In this document: positions 24,900 to 31,884 of the stretch, piece by piece
Position numbering within the stretch: position 1 is the stretch's first letter
Layout: each line of letters opens with the position of its first letter
Origin: a virus
Reading direction: 5' to 3' (one strand)
Virus record (IMG/VR): IMGVR_UViG_3300036822_000287
Span: 1 to 53,686 of that record
Length of the DNA: 53,686 bases
The notes under the pieces: model-generated
Told to the model about the DNA's origin: nothing
Databases searched by the model: none
Seen by the model: only the letters and a program-made list of their open reading frames with translations
Position numbers and translations under genes: made by a program

Positions 24900-25363
24900 T
24901 GCAGCTTAAAAACCGCAACGCGTACTACGGGCTAATCCACAAAGGCCACGCCCTCCGTGCGGAGGCCGTGGCCGGTCAAAATCTTCTTCCTGGTGCAATG
25001 GATAATGCTTATCGTGCATGGCTGGCAGAGCGTACTGGCCAGCGCAGCTGCAAGGGGCTGACATTTGCCCAGTTGCAGGCACTACTGGATGAACTTATTG
25101 CTGGTGGCTGGCTCAAAGACCTCAGCAAAAATCGTCCCGGCGGCAAAATGTCAGACCGTCCTACCGACCAGCAGTGGCGCAAACTGGCAGCACTGACAAA
25201 GGTCATGGAATGGAAAGGTGGACTAAATGCGCATGAGTTGCGCACCTTCGTACAGCGCACGGCGAAGGTCTCAGGCACACGTTTTTTAACAAAAGTATCA
25301 ATCAGCCAGGTGATTACCGGGCTTGAGAACTGGATTGAAGGTGGTGGTCATGGGCAAAGGTAA
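24899..25363 (+). CDS. gemA: GemA / Mu gp16-like regulatory protein
   Basis: A 154-residue protein with Y-Y-G-L-I-H-K-G, then W-R-K-L-A-A-L-T-K-V-M-E-W, and a C-terminal T-R-F-L-T-K-V-S-I-S-Q-V-I-T-G-L-E. These match the DUF1018/GemA family, known in Mu to affect host gene expression and DNA topology during early growth. It overlaps both neighbours in the order typical for Mu-like phages. The start shares the last base of the upstream stop. Confidence 0.85.
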   Translation: MQLKNRNAYYGLIHKGHALRAEAVAGQNLLPGAMDNAYRAWLAERTGQRSCKGLTFAQLQALLDELIAGGWLKDLSKNRPGGKMSDRPTDQQWRKLAALTKVMEWKGGLNAHELRTFVQRTAKVSGTRFLTKVSISQVITGLENWIEGGGHGQR

Positions 25364-25964
25364 AGTATGGTCGGGTGCTGAAATTACCTTTTTGCGCAGA
25401 CATTACAGCGATATGCATGCACGGGATATTGCTACTGCGCTGGACCGATCTGAAAAATCAGTAAGGTCGAAGGCTGCCATGCTGGGTCTCAAGGCAAAAT
25501 CCCGCACCCACTCCCCGATAGCGAAAGTCCAGCAACTCAAGGCTGATGGGCTGACCATCGCTGAGATTGCCGAGCGCCTGCAACTGACCATTGGTCGTAT
25601 CTATTATTGTCTTTATAAGTGTGATCGTGCCAGTTCGCTGTACACCCCGCGCAGTATCACTATATGGACTGAAGAACGAGCCGAGAAACTGATTTGCCTC
25701 GCGAGAAAGAAAACGCCTACCAACATTATCGCGGAAAAACTGGGTGTCACAGTCTCCGCAGTTCACCATAAGGCCCATCAACTCAAAATTCATCTTCACG
25801 GAAACAGGCGCTATTCTCAGCGAGATATCGACCAGGTTCACCAGATGTGGAGCGCGGGTTGTTCGGTCCGGGAAATAGCCCGGAAGCTGGGTGGCCAGCC
25901 AACACTGATCAGCATGGTGCGCAGAATTCTTTCGAATGAGTCACCCTCATGGGAGGGAACATGA
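25350..25964 (+). CDS. DNA-binding protein with several HTH units
   Basis: A 204-residue protein starting at the ATG at 25350 (GAAGGTGGTGGTC upstream); the frame could start at 25323 but then lies further inside gemA. Three HTH-like units are visible. The first is W-S-G-A-E-I-T-F-L-R-R-H-Y, a SANT/GcrA-type start. The second is T-I-A-E-I-A-E-R-L-Q-L-T-I-G-R-I-Y. The third is T-N-I-I-A-E-K-L-G-V-T-V-S-A-V-H-H-K, followed by C-S-V-R-E-I-A-R-K-L-G-G. In Mu this place, at the end of the early operon, is held by Mor, activator of later genes. I see no Mor domain here, so this is a candidate replacement regulator. Confidence 0.7.
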   Translation: MGKGKVWSGAEITFLRRHYSDMHARDIATALDRSEKSVRSKAAMLGLKAKSRTHSPIAKVQQLKADGLTIAEIAERLQLTIGRIYYCLYKCDRASSLYTPRSITIWTEERAEKLICLARKKTPTNIIAEKLGVTVSAVHHKAHQLKIHLHGNRRYSQRDIDQVHQMWSAGCSVREIARKLGGQPTLISMVRRILSNESPSWEGT

Positions 25965-26221
25965 ATGTAAACCCCGACCACGTACTTTCAGTTATTACGT
26001 TCGAATCAGAGCAGGAGTTGGAAACGTTGCTTAATATGCGGTGGCCTGACCACCGCATCCCGGCGGTAGAGTTTCAGCAATTGACTGAAGGTATTCCAAA
26101 AATAAATAATCACGTCTGGCATCACCATACAGGTCTTGGTCGCAAGTGGTATAATACCCATGAAGTGGCTGAGCTTTTATGGAGACTGGCAGATGAAAAT
26201 ACGCGTGACCCCGATGAGTGA
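25961..26221 (+). CDS. Small early protein (86 aa), unknown
   Basis: The ATG at 25961 overlaps the upstream TGA and has GGGAGGGAAC just before it. The sequence F-E-S-E-Q-E-L-E-T-L-L-N-M-R-W-P is followed by W-H-H-H-T-G and H-E-V-A-E-L-L-W-R-L-A-D-E. It is acidic and helical at both ends. No family is recognised. It overlaps the next gene by 29 bp. Confidence 0.6.
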   Translation: MNVNPDHVLSVITFESEQELETLLNMRWPDHRIPAVEFQQLTEGIPKINNHVWHHHTGLGRKWYNTHEVAELLWRLADENTRDPDE

Positions 26222-26420
26222 GCTGGATATGACGCTGGTCAATCCGGCGTCACTTCGACTGGTGGAGTGTTGCAAAGTGATTGGTGAGAGCCAGCGCAAT
26301 ATGTACCGCCGCATCAAGCGCAGAGAGTTCTTCGCCACTCGCCTTCAATCATGGCTGGTCTTTGTGATCGTCGATGAAGAGAAGGCGAAGCAGTCGCGAC
26401 CACAACTTGAATTGTTTTGA
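26193..26420 (+). CDS. Small HTH protein at the end of the early operon
   Basis: A 75-residue protein starting at the ATG at 26193, with GGAGACTGGCAG upstream; a later ATG at 26214 is possible. Residues about 24-45 (V-E-C-C-K-V-I-G-E-S-Q-R-N-M-Y-R-R-I-K-R) read like the HTH of small excisionase/AlpA-type regulators, followed by F-F-A-T-R-L-Q-S-W-L-V-F-V-I-V, which could be a wing. It is the last gene before a strong terminator. With the gene at 25350 it is a candidate for the late-gene activator that this prophage should encode. Confidence 0.6.
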   Translation: MKIRVTPMSELDMTLVNPASLRLVECCKVIGESQRNMYRRIKRREFFATRLQSWLVFVIVDEEKAKQSRPQLELF

Positions 26421-26450
26421 CCTGTTAGTTGCTTGTTTATTTTTGAATTA

Positions 26451-26479
26451 AGCAGCACTTTGAAAGTGCTGCTTTTTTA
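26451..26479 (+). terminator. Terminator of the early operon
   Basis: AGCAGCACTT (26451-26460) pairs with AAGTGCTGCT around a TGA loop, followed by six T. It is 30 bp after the last early gene. Confidence 0.9.
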
Positions 26480-26520
26480 TTATCCAATATCGGTTAGTTT
26501 TAAATTTGACAGGTAATAAA

Positions 26521-27087
26521 ATGAGTAATGAAAAATCGAACCCCAGCACCTTGCTTTGGGCCGCGATTGGAGCAGCAATGTCCATATATTTCTTTCATGG
26601 GTATGGTCATGCAAAGCAAGTCAATGCCTACCAAAATATCGTACTTGGAAAGTCATGGCAGGAGATGAAGGCAGCGCATGTTTGCAGTTTTTCACCACCA
26701 ATAGGGATGAGTGACATGAACTCAAATGTAAACAAGGTGAAATACACCTCCTGCCCTGATTTCAATGCGTTTGGAAAACAAAGGACTGTAATGTTTGAAT
26801 TCATCGGTAATAAGCTAACAAAGGCAGTCATATTCATGGACTGGGGGGAGTGGAGACGCGTTTTCCCCGCACTAGAAAAGCAGTTTGGTTCTGCCGATAA
26901 AAAACTTACCAGCGAAGAAGTCGAGGCTCAGTCTGAAGATGCAGAGGGAACTTATCTACAAGTTAATTTTGGGCGAACAAAAAATATCTTTTACCATTTT
27001 GGTAATAATTTCACCTCGCAATTTGAAACGTTAGTTTTACAGACCACATCTCGAGAGTCAGATTTCAAGTCTGCTGCCCTTGAATAG
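26521..27087 (+). CDS. Membrane-anchored moron-like protein
   Basis: A 188-residue protein with a single N-terminal hydrophobic segment at about 11-27 (L-L-W-A-A-I-G-A-A-M-S-I-Y-F-F) that reads as a signal anchor. The rest is soluble, with two or three cysteines (H-V-C-S-F, S-C-P-D-F) and aromatic stretches. No family is recognised. It stands alone between two terminators, between the early operon and the convergent baseplate operon, and is AT-richer than its neighbours: the marks of a moron that can be expressed from the prophage. A 10-nt spacing from AGGTAATAAA supports the ATG at 26521. A lysogenic-conversion or exclusion role at the inner membrane is inference. Confidence 0.7.
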   Translation: MSNEKSNPSTLLWAAIGAAMSIYFFHGYGHAKQVNAYQNIVLGKSWQEMKAAHVCSFSPPIGMSDMNSNVNKVKYTSCPDFNAFGKQRTVMFEFIGNKLTKAVIFMDWGEWRRVFPALEKQFGSADKKLTSEEVEAQSEDAEGTYLQVNFGRTKNIFYHFGNNFTSQFETLVLQTTSRESDFKSAALE

Positions 27088-27091
27088 CATC

Positions 27092-27114
27092 AAGCCCCGA
27101 TCGGGGCTTTTTTT
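27092..27114 (+). terminator. Terminator of the moron-like gene
   Basis: AAGCCCCGATCGGGGCTT forms a perfect hairpin followed by more T, 4 bp after the stop of the gene at 26521. Its T run overlaps the stop codon of the convergent J gene. Confidence 0.9.
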
Positions 27115-28243
27115 ATAGTTCCGTCTCATCCACCACAGTCACATTGATCTGCCCAATGCTCACATCCGGGAACTGATCCTGCCCCAGTTGCTGATATTCC
27201 ACCGTGGTCTGAGCACGGTATACACCACCAATTGCCTGTACAACCGCCTCCAGTGCTTCCGGCACAATATCCCGCCCCAGCTTACCCCTCCAGCGGTTGG
27301 TTATCAGGGTCATGCGCTCTGCTGCGGTCTCCTGGATTTTGTCCGCAAGTGCTGCCGCCCCGCTGTAAATCTGAATGTTCATATCCCCGGTGGCGCTGAC
27401 CGGCTGGGATGTGACAACGCTGACCCGGTCGCCCAGTGGGCGTACGGTCTTGTCTGAGCACTTATCAAGGATGGCTTGCTGCAGTGCATCATCGGGCACC
27501 ACTCCGCCCTCCAGTACCGCACAGATGGAGATATCGTTCGGGTATGGACTCCAGACTGATACATCAGAGATGGCAGCGCTGGCGCTGCGGGTGAAGTACT
27601 CATAGGCATCATACGGACCGGCCACACTGAACTTGCTGGGAGCCAGCCAGATGCGGCGGGCGTAGCGGTCATCATCTTCGGTATCCGCGCCGCCCTGTGC
27701 TCTGGTGGTGTTGGTGACCGTGATGACGTACGGGTTCTGCGTCAGAGGTGTGGAGATTTCACCGGGCAAAAACTTATTGCCATCTTCGCCGGGCGTGGTG
27801 GCCGTGAGCATGGTGTCAACACTGACGGCGCCTGCCGGAACGTCGATATCATCCGTGGTCGCAAAGACCGTCACGCCGTCATCGGCCTGCACTTCGAAAC
27901 CCGCCGCAATGGTAGTGTCCGGGTGGTCATCCGTCAGCGTGATGGTGGCACTGGTGGTGGCGGGTGCGGCAGGCAGGCGCGGGGTTTCAGTCAGTGCGCC
28001 GAGGTTGTCCAGGTTGTCGCCAGTGGCATACCCGAGCAGGTTCTGCTGCGCGGTCTCGTTGATATCATCTACCACCAGCTCGCGTTCGTGAGCGAGCTCT
28101 TCCAGCAGGAACGTCTCCGGGTCGTTAGTATCCGGGTAGTGACCGGTCAGCGCTTTATATTCAGTTTTAACCCGCTTTAACGTGCCGTCGTAATCCGGTT
28201 CAATGATGACCGGGGGCGGTATTTGGGGAAAACGGTCACTCAT
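27113..28243 (-). CDS. Baseplate protein J (Mu-like prophage)
   Basis: A 376-residue J/gp47 protein: L-L-E-E-L-A-H-E-R-E-L-V-V-D-D-I-N-E-T-A near the start, then G-Y-A-T-G-D-N-L-D-N-L-G-A, then D-D-R-Y-A-R-R-I-W-L-A-P. It is unlike the J protein at 12884 in sequence but takes the same role. It is the last gene of the leftward baseplate operon, separated from its usual W partner (34248, opposite strand) by 6 kb, which is unusual. Confidence 0.85.
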   Translation of the reverse strand: MSDRFPQIPPPVIIEPDYDGTLKRVKTEYKALTGHYPDTNDPETFLLEELAHERELVVDDINETAQQNLLGYATGDNLDNLGALTETPRLPAAPATTSATITLTDDHPDTTIAAGFEVQADDGVTVFATTDDIDVPAGAVSVDTMLTATTPGEDGNKFLPGEISTPLTQNPYVITVTNTTRAQGGADTEDDDRYARRIWLAPSKFSVAGPYDAYEYFTRSASAAISDVSVWSPYPNDISICAVLEGGVVPDDALQQAILDKCSDKTVRPLGDRVSVVTSQPVSATGDMNIQIYSGAAALADKIQETAAERMTLITNRWRGKLGRDIVPEALEAVVQAIGGVYRAQTTVEYQQLGQDQFPDVSIGQINVTVVDETEL

Positions 28244-28247
28244 ATGA

Positions 28248-29258
28248 TTACCCTTTTTTCGTCATTTTGATGGTGGTCTTCCAGGTGCTGTTCGTCACGC
28301 TGGTGGTCTGCTGGGCAATAGTCCAGTCCGCTGGCAGTTTGCCTGCATCTGTCAGGTGGACCGGCTGCCCGACCGCTGCCGGGGTGTTAATCAGCTCAAG
28401 GCGAGATTCAGCCTGGTGTTTTCCGCCGCCTGCCGCAGCCTTTGACTGTGCGTAGCGTTTCGCCTCTGCCAGATTGCTGACCTGAACGTTGTATTCCTGC
28501 AGGGTGTGCTTGTCGTCGGTGACCTTGCCGGTGGAGTACGTGCCGGACTCTTTGGTCTCATCGTTGTAGTAATGCACCACCACGCTGTGGGCAGTGTTGC
28601 GGGGGGATGAGCTGACAATATCGGCGCTTTTTAGCACGCTGCGGTTCTTCATGCTGACGGTGAGCGTGCCGAGCTTAGGGCTACCGACGTAGACCGTTGC
28701 ATCCTTGAGTGAGACCGGGAGGTTGTACTGTTCTGCCAGACGCGTGAGCAATTCCCGGCTGGATTCGTTGCGTTGCTGTACGTGGTCGATAATGGTGTCA
28801 TCCCCCGTAAAGCTGCATTCCATTCCGGCTTCTGCTGCAAGCGTGGTACACAGCAGGCGCAGGCTGATGTTGTCCCAGTTGCGGTTGTTGTTCTGCTCCA
28901 GTTTATCCGCTGCCTTGCCGCTGGCCAGCGCCCCGATGGTCACCTCATCCGGCCCAAAGCGAAAGCGCACATCGTCAATCGTGAAGCGGCCCCAGCGCCA
29001 TGTGCTGAGCTTGCCGGTAATGAGGTCGAGCCAGCTCACGCCGGGCTGAAGCACGTCGCCGCTTTGCGGGTACCAGTCGCTGGTGAATATGCCGGTGCTG
29101 TTATCCAGCGTCAGCTGCACGCGGTCACGCCCGGCGCTCTTTTTACGCTTGCTCTCGGTGTAGGTGATGCTTTTCACGTAGCCGCTCAAATCCTGCGTGA
29201 CGTGTCGCCCGGCCCAGTTCAGCACGATGATGGGTTTAATGGGATCTAACGTTGCCAC
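28248..29258 (-). CDS. Tail hub protein D (P2 D-like)
   Basis: A 336-residue protein, GTG start. It contains D-L-S-G-Y-V-K-S-I-T-Y-T-E, then D-R-V-Q-L-T-L-D-N-S-T-G, then L-L-T-R-L-A-E-Q-Y-N-L-P-V-S, and ends W-K-T-T-I-K-M. This is the late-control D/gp27 family that forms the baseplate hub beneath the tube. It lies between the X and J genes and overlaps X by 11 bp. Confidence 0.85.
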   Translation of the reverse strand: MATLDPIKPIIVLNWAGRHVTQDLSGYVKSITYTESKRKKSAGRDRVQLTLDNSTGIFTSDWYPQSGDVLQPGVSWLDLITGKLSTWRWGRFTIDDVRFRFGPDEVTIGALASGKAADKLEQNNNRNWDNISLRLLCTTLAAEAGMECSFTGDDTIIDHVQQRNESSRELLTRLAEQYNLPVSLKDATVYVGSPKLGTLTVSMKNRSVLKSADIVSSSPRNTAHSVVVHYYNDETKESGTYSTGKVTDDKHTLQEYNVQVSNLAEAKRYAQSKAAAGGGKHQAESRLELINTPAAVGQPVHLTDAGKLPADWTIAQQTTSVTNSTWKTTIKMTKKG

Positions 29259-29476
29259 GGTGCCACCTCCACGGTCTGCGCTTCCTGCAGGTTTTCCAGG
29301 GTGATTACCGGAACGGTGATAAGTGCGCCTGCGGGGAGTGTGAACTGGCGCAACCCCTGCACCAGTGAGCGGTTGGCGTGACGCAGCGCCAGCACGGCCT
29401 GTTCCGTCGCCACACCATAAACCCGCATAGCGAGCTGGTCCCAGCGTTCCCCCTCAATACTATGCACGGTCCGCAC
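29246..29476 (-). CDS. Tail protein X (P2 X-like)
   Basis: A 76-residue protein with a GTG start. The sequence E-G-E-R-W-D-Q-L-A-M-R-V-Y-G, then R-H-A-N-R-S-L, then L-P-A-G-A-L-I-T-V-P-V is the LysM-like tail X family, a small baseplate/hub part. It overlaps U upstream and D downstream, as in P2. Confidence 0.9.
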   Translation of the reverse strand: MRTVHSIEGERWDQLAMRVYGVATEQAVLALRHANRSLVQGLRQFTLPAGALITVPVITLENLQEAQTVEVAPWQR

Positions 29477-29897
29477 CGCGTACCTCCGTCAGTTGCAGGT
29501 CGTAGCGTACCGCCACGGTCACGCCTTCCGGGCTGGTGTCAGTCAGTGTTTCGCGAATGCTCTTTACCACGAACATGCCTTTGGACTGACTGCCAATGAC
29601 CAGCGCACGCGGGACCTGATTCTGCGCCATCGACAATAATCGCTGATACATATCAGCGATATTGGCAAAGCGATTGTGCAGCGTGATATCGAGCTGGATG
29701 GTGCGCTCAGCCTCGCCCCCGGCCTGATGCGCGGGATAACCGTTAATCAGTTTCTGCTGCTGCCAGCTCCACTGCCGGTTATCGCTGACGCGGCCCGGCG
29801 AGTTGTGGGACTGAAACACGACATCCCCCAGCGCCCCCCACTGGGCGTGCTTCGGTCGGTTCTGGTCATCGTGATACGCGTTGTTGAGAATGGCCAT
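29460..29897 (-). CDS. Tail protein U (P2 U-like)
   Basis: A protein of 145 residues from the ATG at 29897; a TTG at 29903 is also in frame. GGAGAGGAG lies 10 nt upstream of the ATG. The pattern W-G-A-L-G-D-V-V-F-Q, then W-S-W-Q-Q-Q-K-L-I-N-G-Y-P, then A-L-V-I-G-S-Q-S-K-G and T-V-A-V-R-Y-D-L-Q-L-T-E is that of the P2 U family (tail length/terminator region). It overlaps the next gene, X, by 17 bp. Confidence 0.9.
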   Translation of the reverse strand: MAILNNAYHDDQNRPKHAQWGALGDVVFQSHNSPGRVSDNRQWSWQQQKLINGYPAHQAGGEAERTIQLDITLHNRFANIADMYQRLLSMAQNQVPRALVIGSQSKGMFVVKSIRETLTDTSPEGVTVAVRYDLQLTEVRGADRA

Positions 29898-30537
29898 CGA
29901 CAATAAACTCCTCTCCGGTCGGGTCCCGGTGGTACACGACCTGTTTCAGTTTCGGGTTGTTGAAGTAGCGGTGAACGGTCATGACCATCTCCACCACCCA
30001 CGTTTCGCTCCAGATGTAAGGCTTGTTGCTGTGCTGGTCAGATTCAGCGTCCACCTCGATACCTGATGAGATACGCCGGGCACTCACCATCTCAGCATCA
30101 CCCACAATGCGGGTGAAGAGATAACGCCCTGGCTGGTCACGGTCGAGCAGATGTATCTGCTGCCCCACGTCTTCGAGCACCATCAGGTCATCGGTAAACA
30201 GGCACTGTAGGGCGATGCCGGTCTGTATCATCTGGCTGGTGAGGTAATCACCGGCATTGCCACCGGAAAGCCTGACGGTAATCTGTACATCCTGCAGCAA
30301 TTCCAGCGGGGTATAATCCTGCTGAATTTTGAACGGCAACGGCGACAGCTTGCGGCCCAGAGCAGCAATGCGCACCGAGCGGCGGCTCAGGGCATTGTTG
30401 GGAGCCATGATGGCGGTCATATTGAGTTCGGTTTCCAGCCATACGCGCAGCTTGTCCACAAACTTCAGACCGCCATCACGCAGCCCCGAGCGGTCGCTCT
30501 CTTCAGGCTGTTCAATGTTTTCATGTTCGTCACTCAT
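29866..30537 (-). CDS. Tail-module protein, unknown (223 aa)
   Basis: The ATG at 30537 overlaps the stop of the G-like gene. The N-terminus is acidic (S-D-E-H-E-N-I-E-Q-P-E-E-S-D), followed by L-K-F-V-D-K-L-R-V-W-L-E-T-E-L-N, and there is a beta-rich core (D-V-Q-I-T-V-R-L-S-G-G). By order between G-like and U-like genes it may be a tail completion or terminator protein. I cannot match it to a known family; DUF1834 and P2 R were considered and do not fit by eye. Confidence 0.6.
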   Translation of the reverse strand: MSDEHENIEQPEESDRSGLRDGGLKFVDKLRVWLETELNMTAIMAPNNALSRRSVRIAALGRKLSPLPFKIQQDYTPLELLQDVQITVRLSGGNAGDYLTSQMIQTGIALQCLFTDDLMVLEDVGQQIHLLDRDQPGRYLFTRIVGDAEMVSARRISSGIEVDAESDQHSNKPYIWSETWVVEMVMTVHRYFNNPKLKQVVYHRDPTGEEFIVDGHSQQRVSR

Positions 30538-31196
30538 TTGGTTCCCTTCATCAGGTACTGTTTCCCGATATCGTTCAGCAACTTCACCTGGTCAGGCTTG
30601 AGCACCATAAACTCACGCTTTGGTACGGTGATGCTCTTCTTGCGGTAGAAAATCAGGTAGTAGCTGAAGCGCTTACTGGTGCGCTTATTCTTGCGTCGGG
30701 CCTTACCTTTGGTCATGGCAATCTGCACCCCGAAACCCTTACGCCCCTCCGGGCATTTGCCAATCAACGCCCCCGGTCGCCAGATGAGGTCCCAGCCTGA
30801 TGACTCCAGCCAGTCCAGTGTCTGCTTCACGCCCCAACTGTCTACCCGTGCCTTAACGTCCTTGCTCGCAGGCAGGATGAGCTTCTGCGCTTTCTTCGCC
30901 GTCACTGTGCCGCCGTAGTTAATCAGCGGCGCGTGTTTTTTGTTGGTGCCGACGGTAAAGCCGCTCTCGGTCAGTACGTACGTGATACTGGCGCGGGTCT
31001 CACCGGTGTTAATCAATGCCCGTGAGCCGCCGTTTTTCAGCGCCTGCGTCAGCGGGGCGTTGGGTGTCCACGGGCCTTTGGTCATATTGGCCTGCACCAT
31101 GCCCACCGCTACCGGGGCCATCACCGTATTGACCGTATCAATGCGCTTTGTCATCGCCGTCAGCTGTTTTTTAAAGCCGTCCAGTGTTCCCGCCAT
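30534..31196 (-). CDS. Virion morphogenesis protein (Mu G-like)
   Basis: A 220-residue protein. The motif T-L-D-G-F-K-K-Q-L-T-A-M-T-K, then G-G-S-R-A-L-I-N-T-G-E-T-R-A-S-I-T-Y, then H-A-P-L-I-N-Y-G-G-T-V matches the phage virion morphogenesis (PF05069) family, which acts in tail completion/head-tail joining. It is the first gene of the leftward operon and starts 24 bp after the predicted transcription start from the palindrome-linked promoter at 31226-31231. Confidence 0.85.
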   Translation of the reverse strand: MAGTLDGFKKQLTAMTKRIDTVNTVMAPVAVGMVQANMTKGPWTPNAPLTQALKNGGSRALINTGETRASITYVLTESGFTVGTNKKHAPLINYGGTVTAKKAQKLILPASKDVKARVDSWGVKQTLDWLESSGWDLIWRPGALIGKCPEGRKGFGVQIAMTKGKARRKNKRTSKRFSYYLIFYRKKSITVPKREFMVLKPDQVKLLNDIGKQYLMKGTK

Positions 31197-31225
31197 GCCG
31201 CCTCCGGGTGTTACGTCTTGTAGTC

Positions 31226-31291
31226 AGTCTATCGGGATTAGCCGGGTCAGATGGCAGTACTGCCACACGCGCGCGGTAAATGGCGTAGCCT
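31226..31291. promoter_or_regulatory. Divergent late promoters around a 14-bp palindrome
   Basis: The perfect palindrome TGGCAGTACTGCCA spans 31252-31265. Exactly 20 nt to its right is TAGCCT (31286-31291), and exactly 20 nt to its left, on the minus strand, TAGACT (31231-31226). The G-like gene starts leftward at 31196 and the small terminase gene rightward at 31321, so each would have a leader of about 20-25 nt. No -35 box is seen; the palindrome is centred near -39.5, where an activator would sit. The same element occurs at 34639 and 48163. Confidence 0.75.
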
Positions 31292-31320
31292 TTGGGCATG
31301 TTTTAGGGAGAGAGAAAATT

Positions 31321-31884
31321 ATGGGCCGACGATCCAAATGCGACGCGGACGGACTGGTCGAACACGTCATCGGCCTTTACCAGCGCGATAAAAAGACTAT
31401 GAAGCAGATAACAGAGATATTGCAGGCTGAGGGCTACACCATCTCAAAGTCTTCCGTACACCGTGTGATCAAGGGCAATAAAGAGACAGTGCTGGAGCTA
31501 CGCAAAGCCAAGCAGGATGCGGAGATTTTGCTGGCAGAGGTGCGCGACAATCCCGGTACCGACCTTATTGAAGTCGGTCAGCAGCTGCTAGCCAATCGCA
31601 TTGTGAACCACATCAAGGAGCTGGAGCTTGATGATATTGAGTTCAAAGACACGGGCGATCTGATCCGCGCCCTGACCAACATCAGTTACGCCCAGGCCAA
31701 TACCGGTCGTCTGCGCCTGGAATTTACCGCCGGGGTGGCTGCGGCGAAAACCGCCATTGAGGGGAAACTCACCGAGTTACTGAACGACGGTTATCCCGAC
31801 CTGCTGCGCCAGCTGCTGGATGCGCTCGATGCCATTGAAATCACCAAACAGGATCTGAACCGTGCCAAAAAGTCTCTTCAGTGA
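31321..31884 (+). CDS. Terminase small subunit-like protein (DUF3486, Mu gp27-like)
   Basis: A 187-residue protein. I chose the ATG at 31321 (AGGGAGAGAG upstream); the open frame reaches back to 30940 but crosses the promoter and the divergent gene. It starts G-R-R-S-K-C-D-A-D-G-L-V, with an HTH (M-K-Q-I-T-E-I-L-Q-A-E-G-Y-T-I-S-K-S-S-V-H-R, shown here as two parts of one helix pair), which is the DUF3486 pattern of Mu-like small terminases that recognise the phage end. It overlaps the large subunit by 23 bp. Confidence 0.85.
   Translation: MGRRSKCDADGLVEHVIGLYQRDKKTMKQITEILQAEGYTISKSSVHRVIKGNKETVLELRKAKQDAEILLAEVRDNPGTDLIEVGQQLLANRIVNHIKELELDDIEFKDTGDLIRALTNISYAQANTGRLRLEFTAGVAAAKTAIEGKLTELLNDGYPDLLRQLLDALDAIEITKQDLNRAKKSLQ

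Noticed and set aside
30940-31320. Upstream extension of the small terminase frame
   Set aside because: It would run through the divergent G-like gene and the palindrome promoter; the ATG at 31321 has a good ribosome site.
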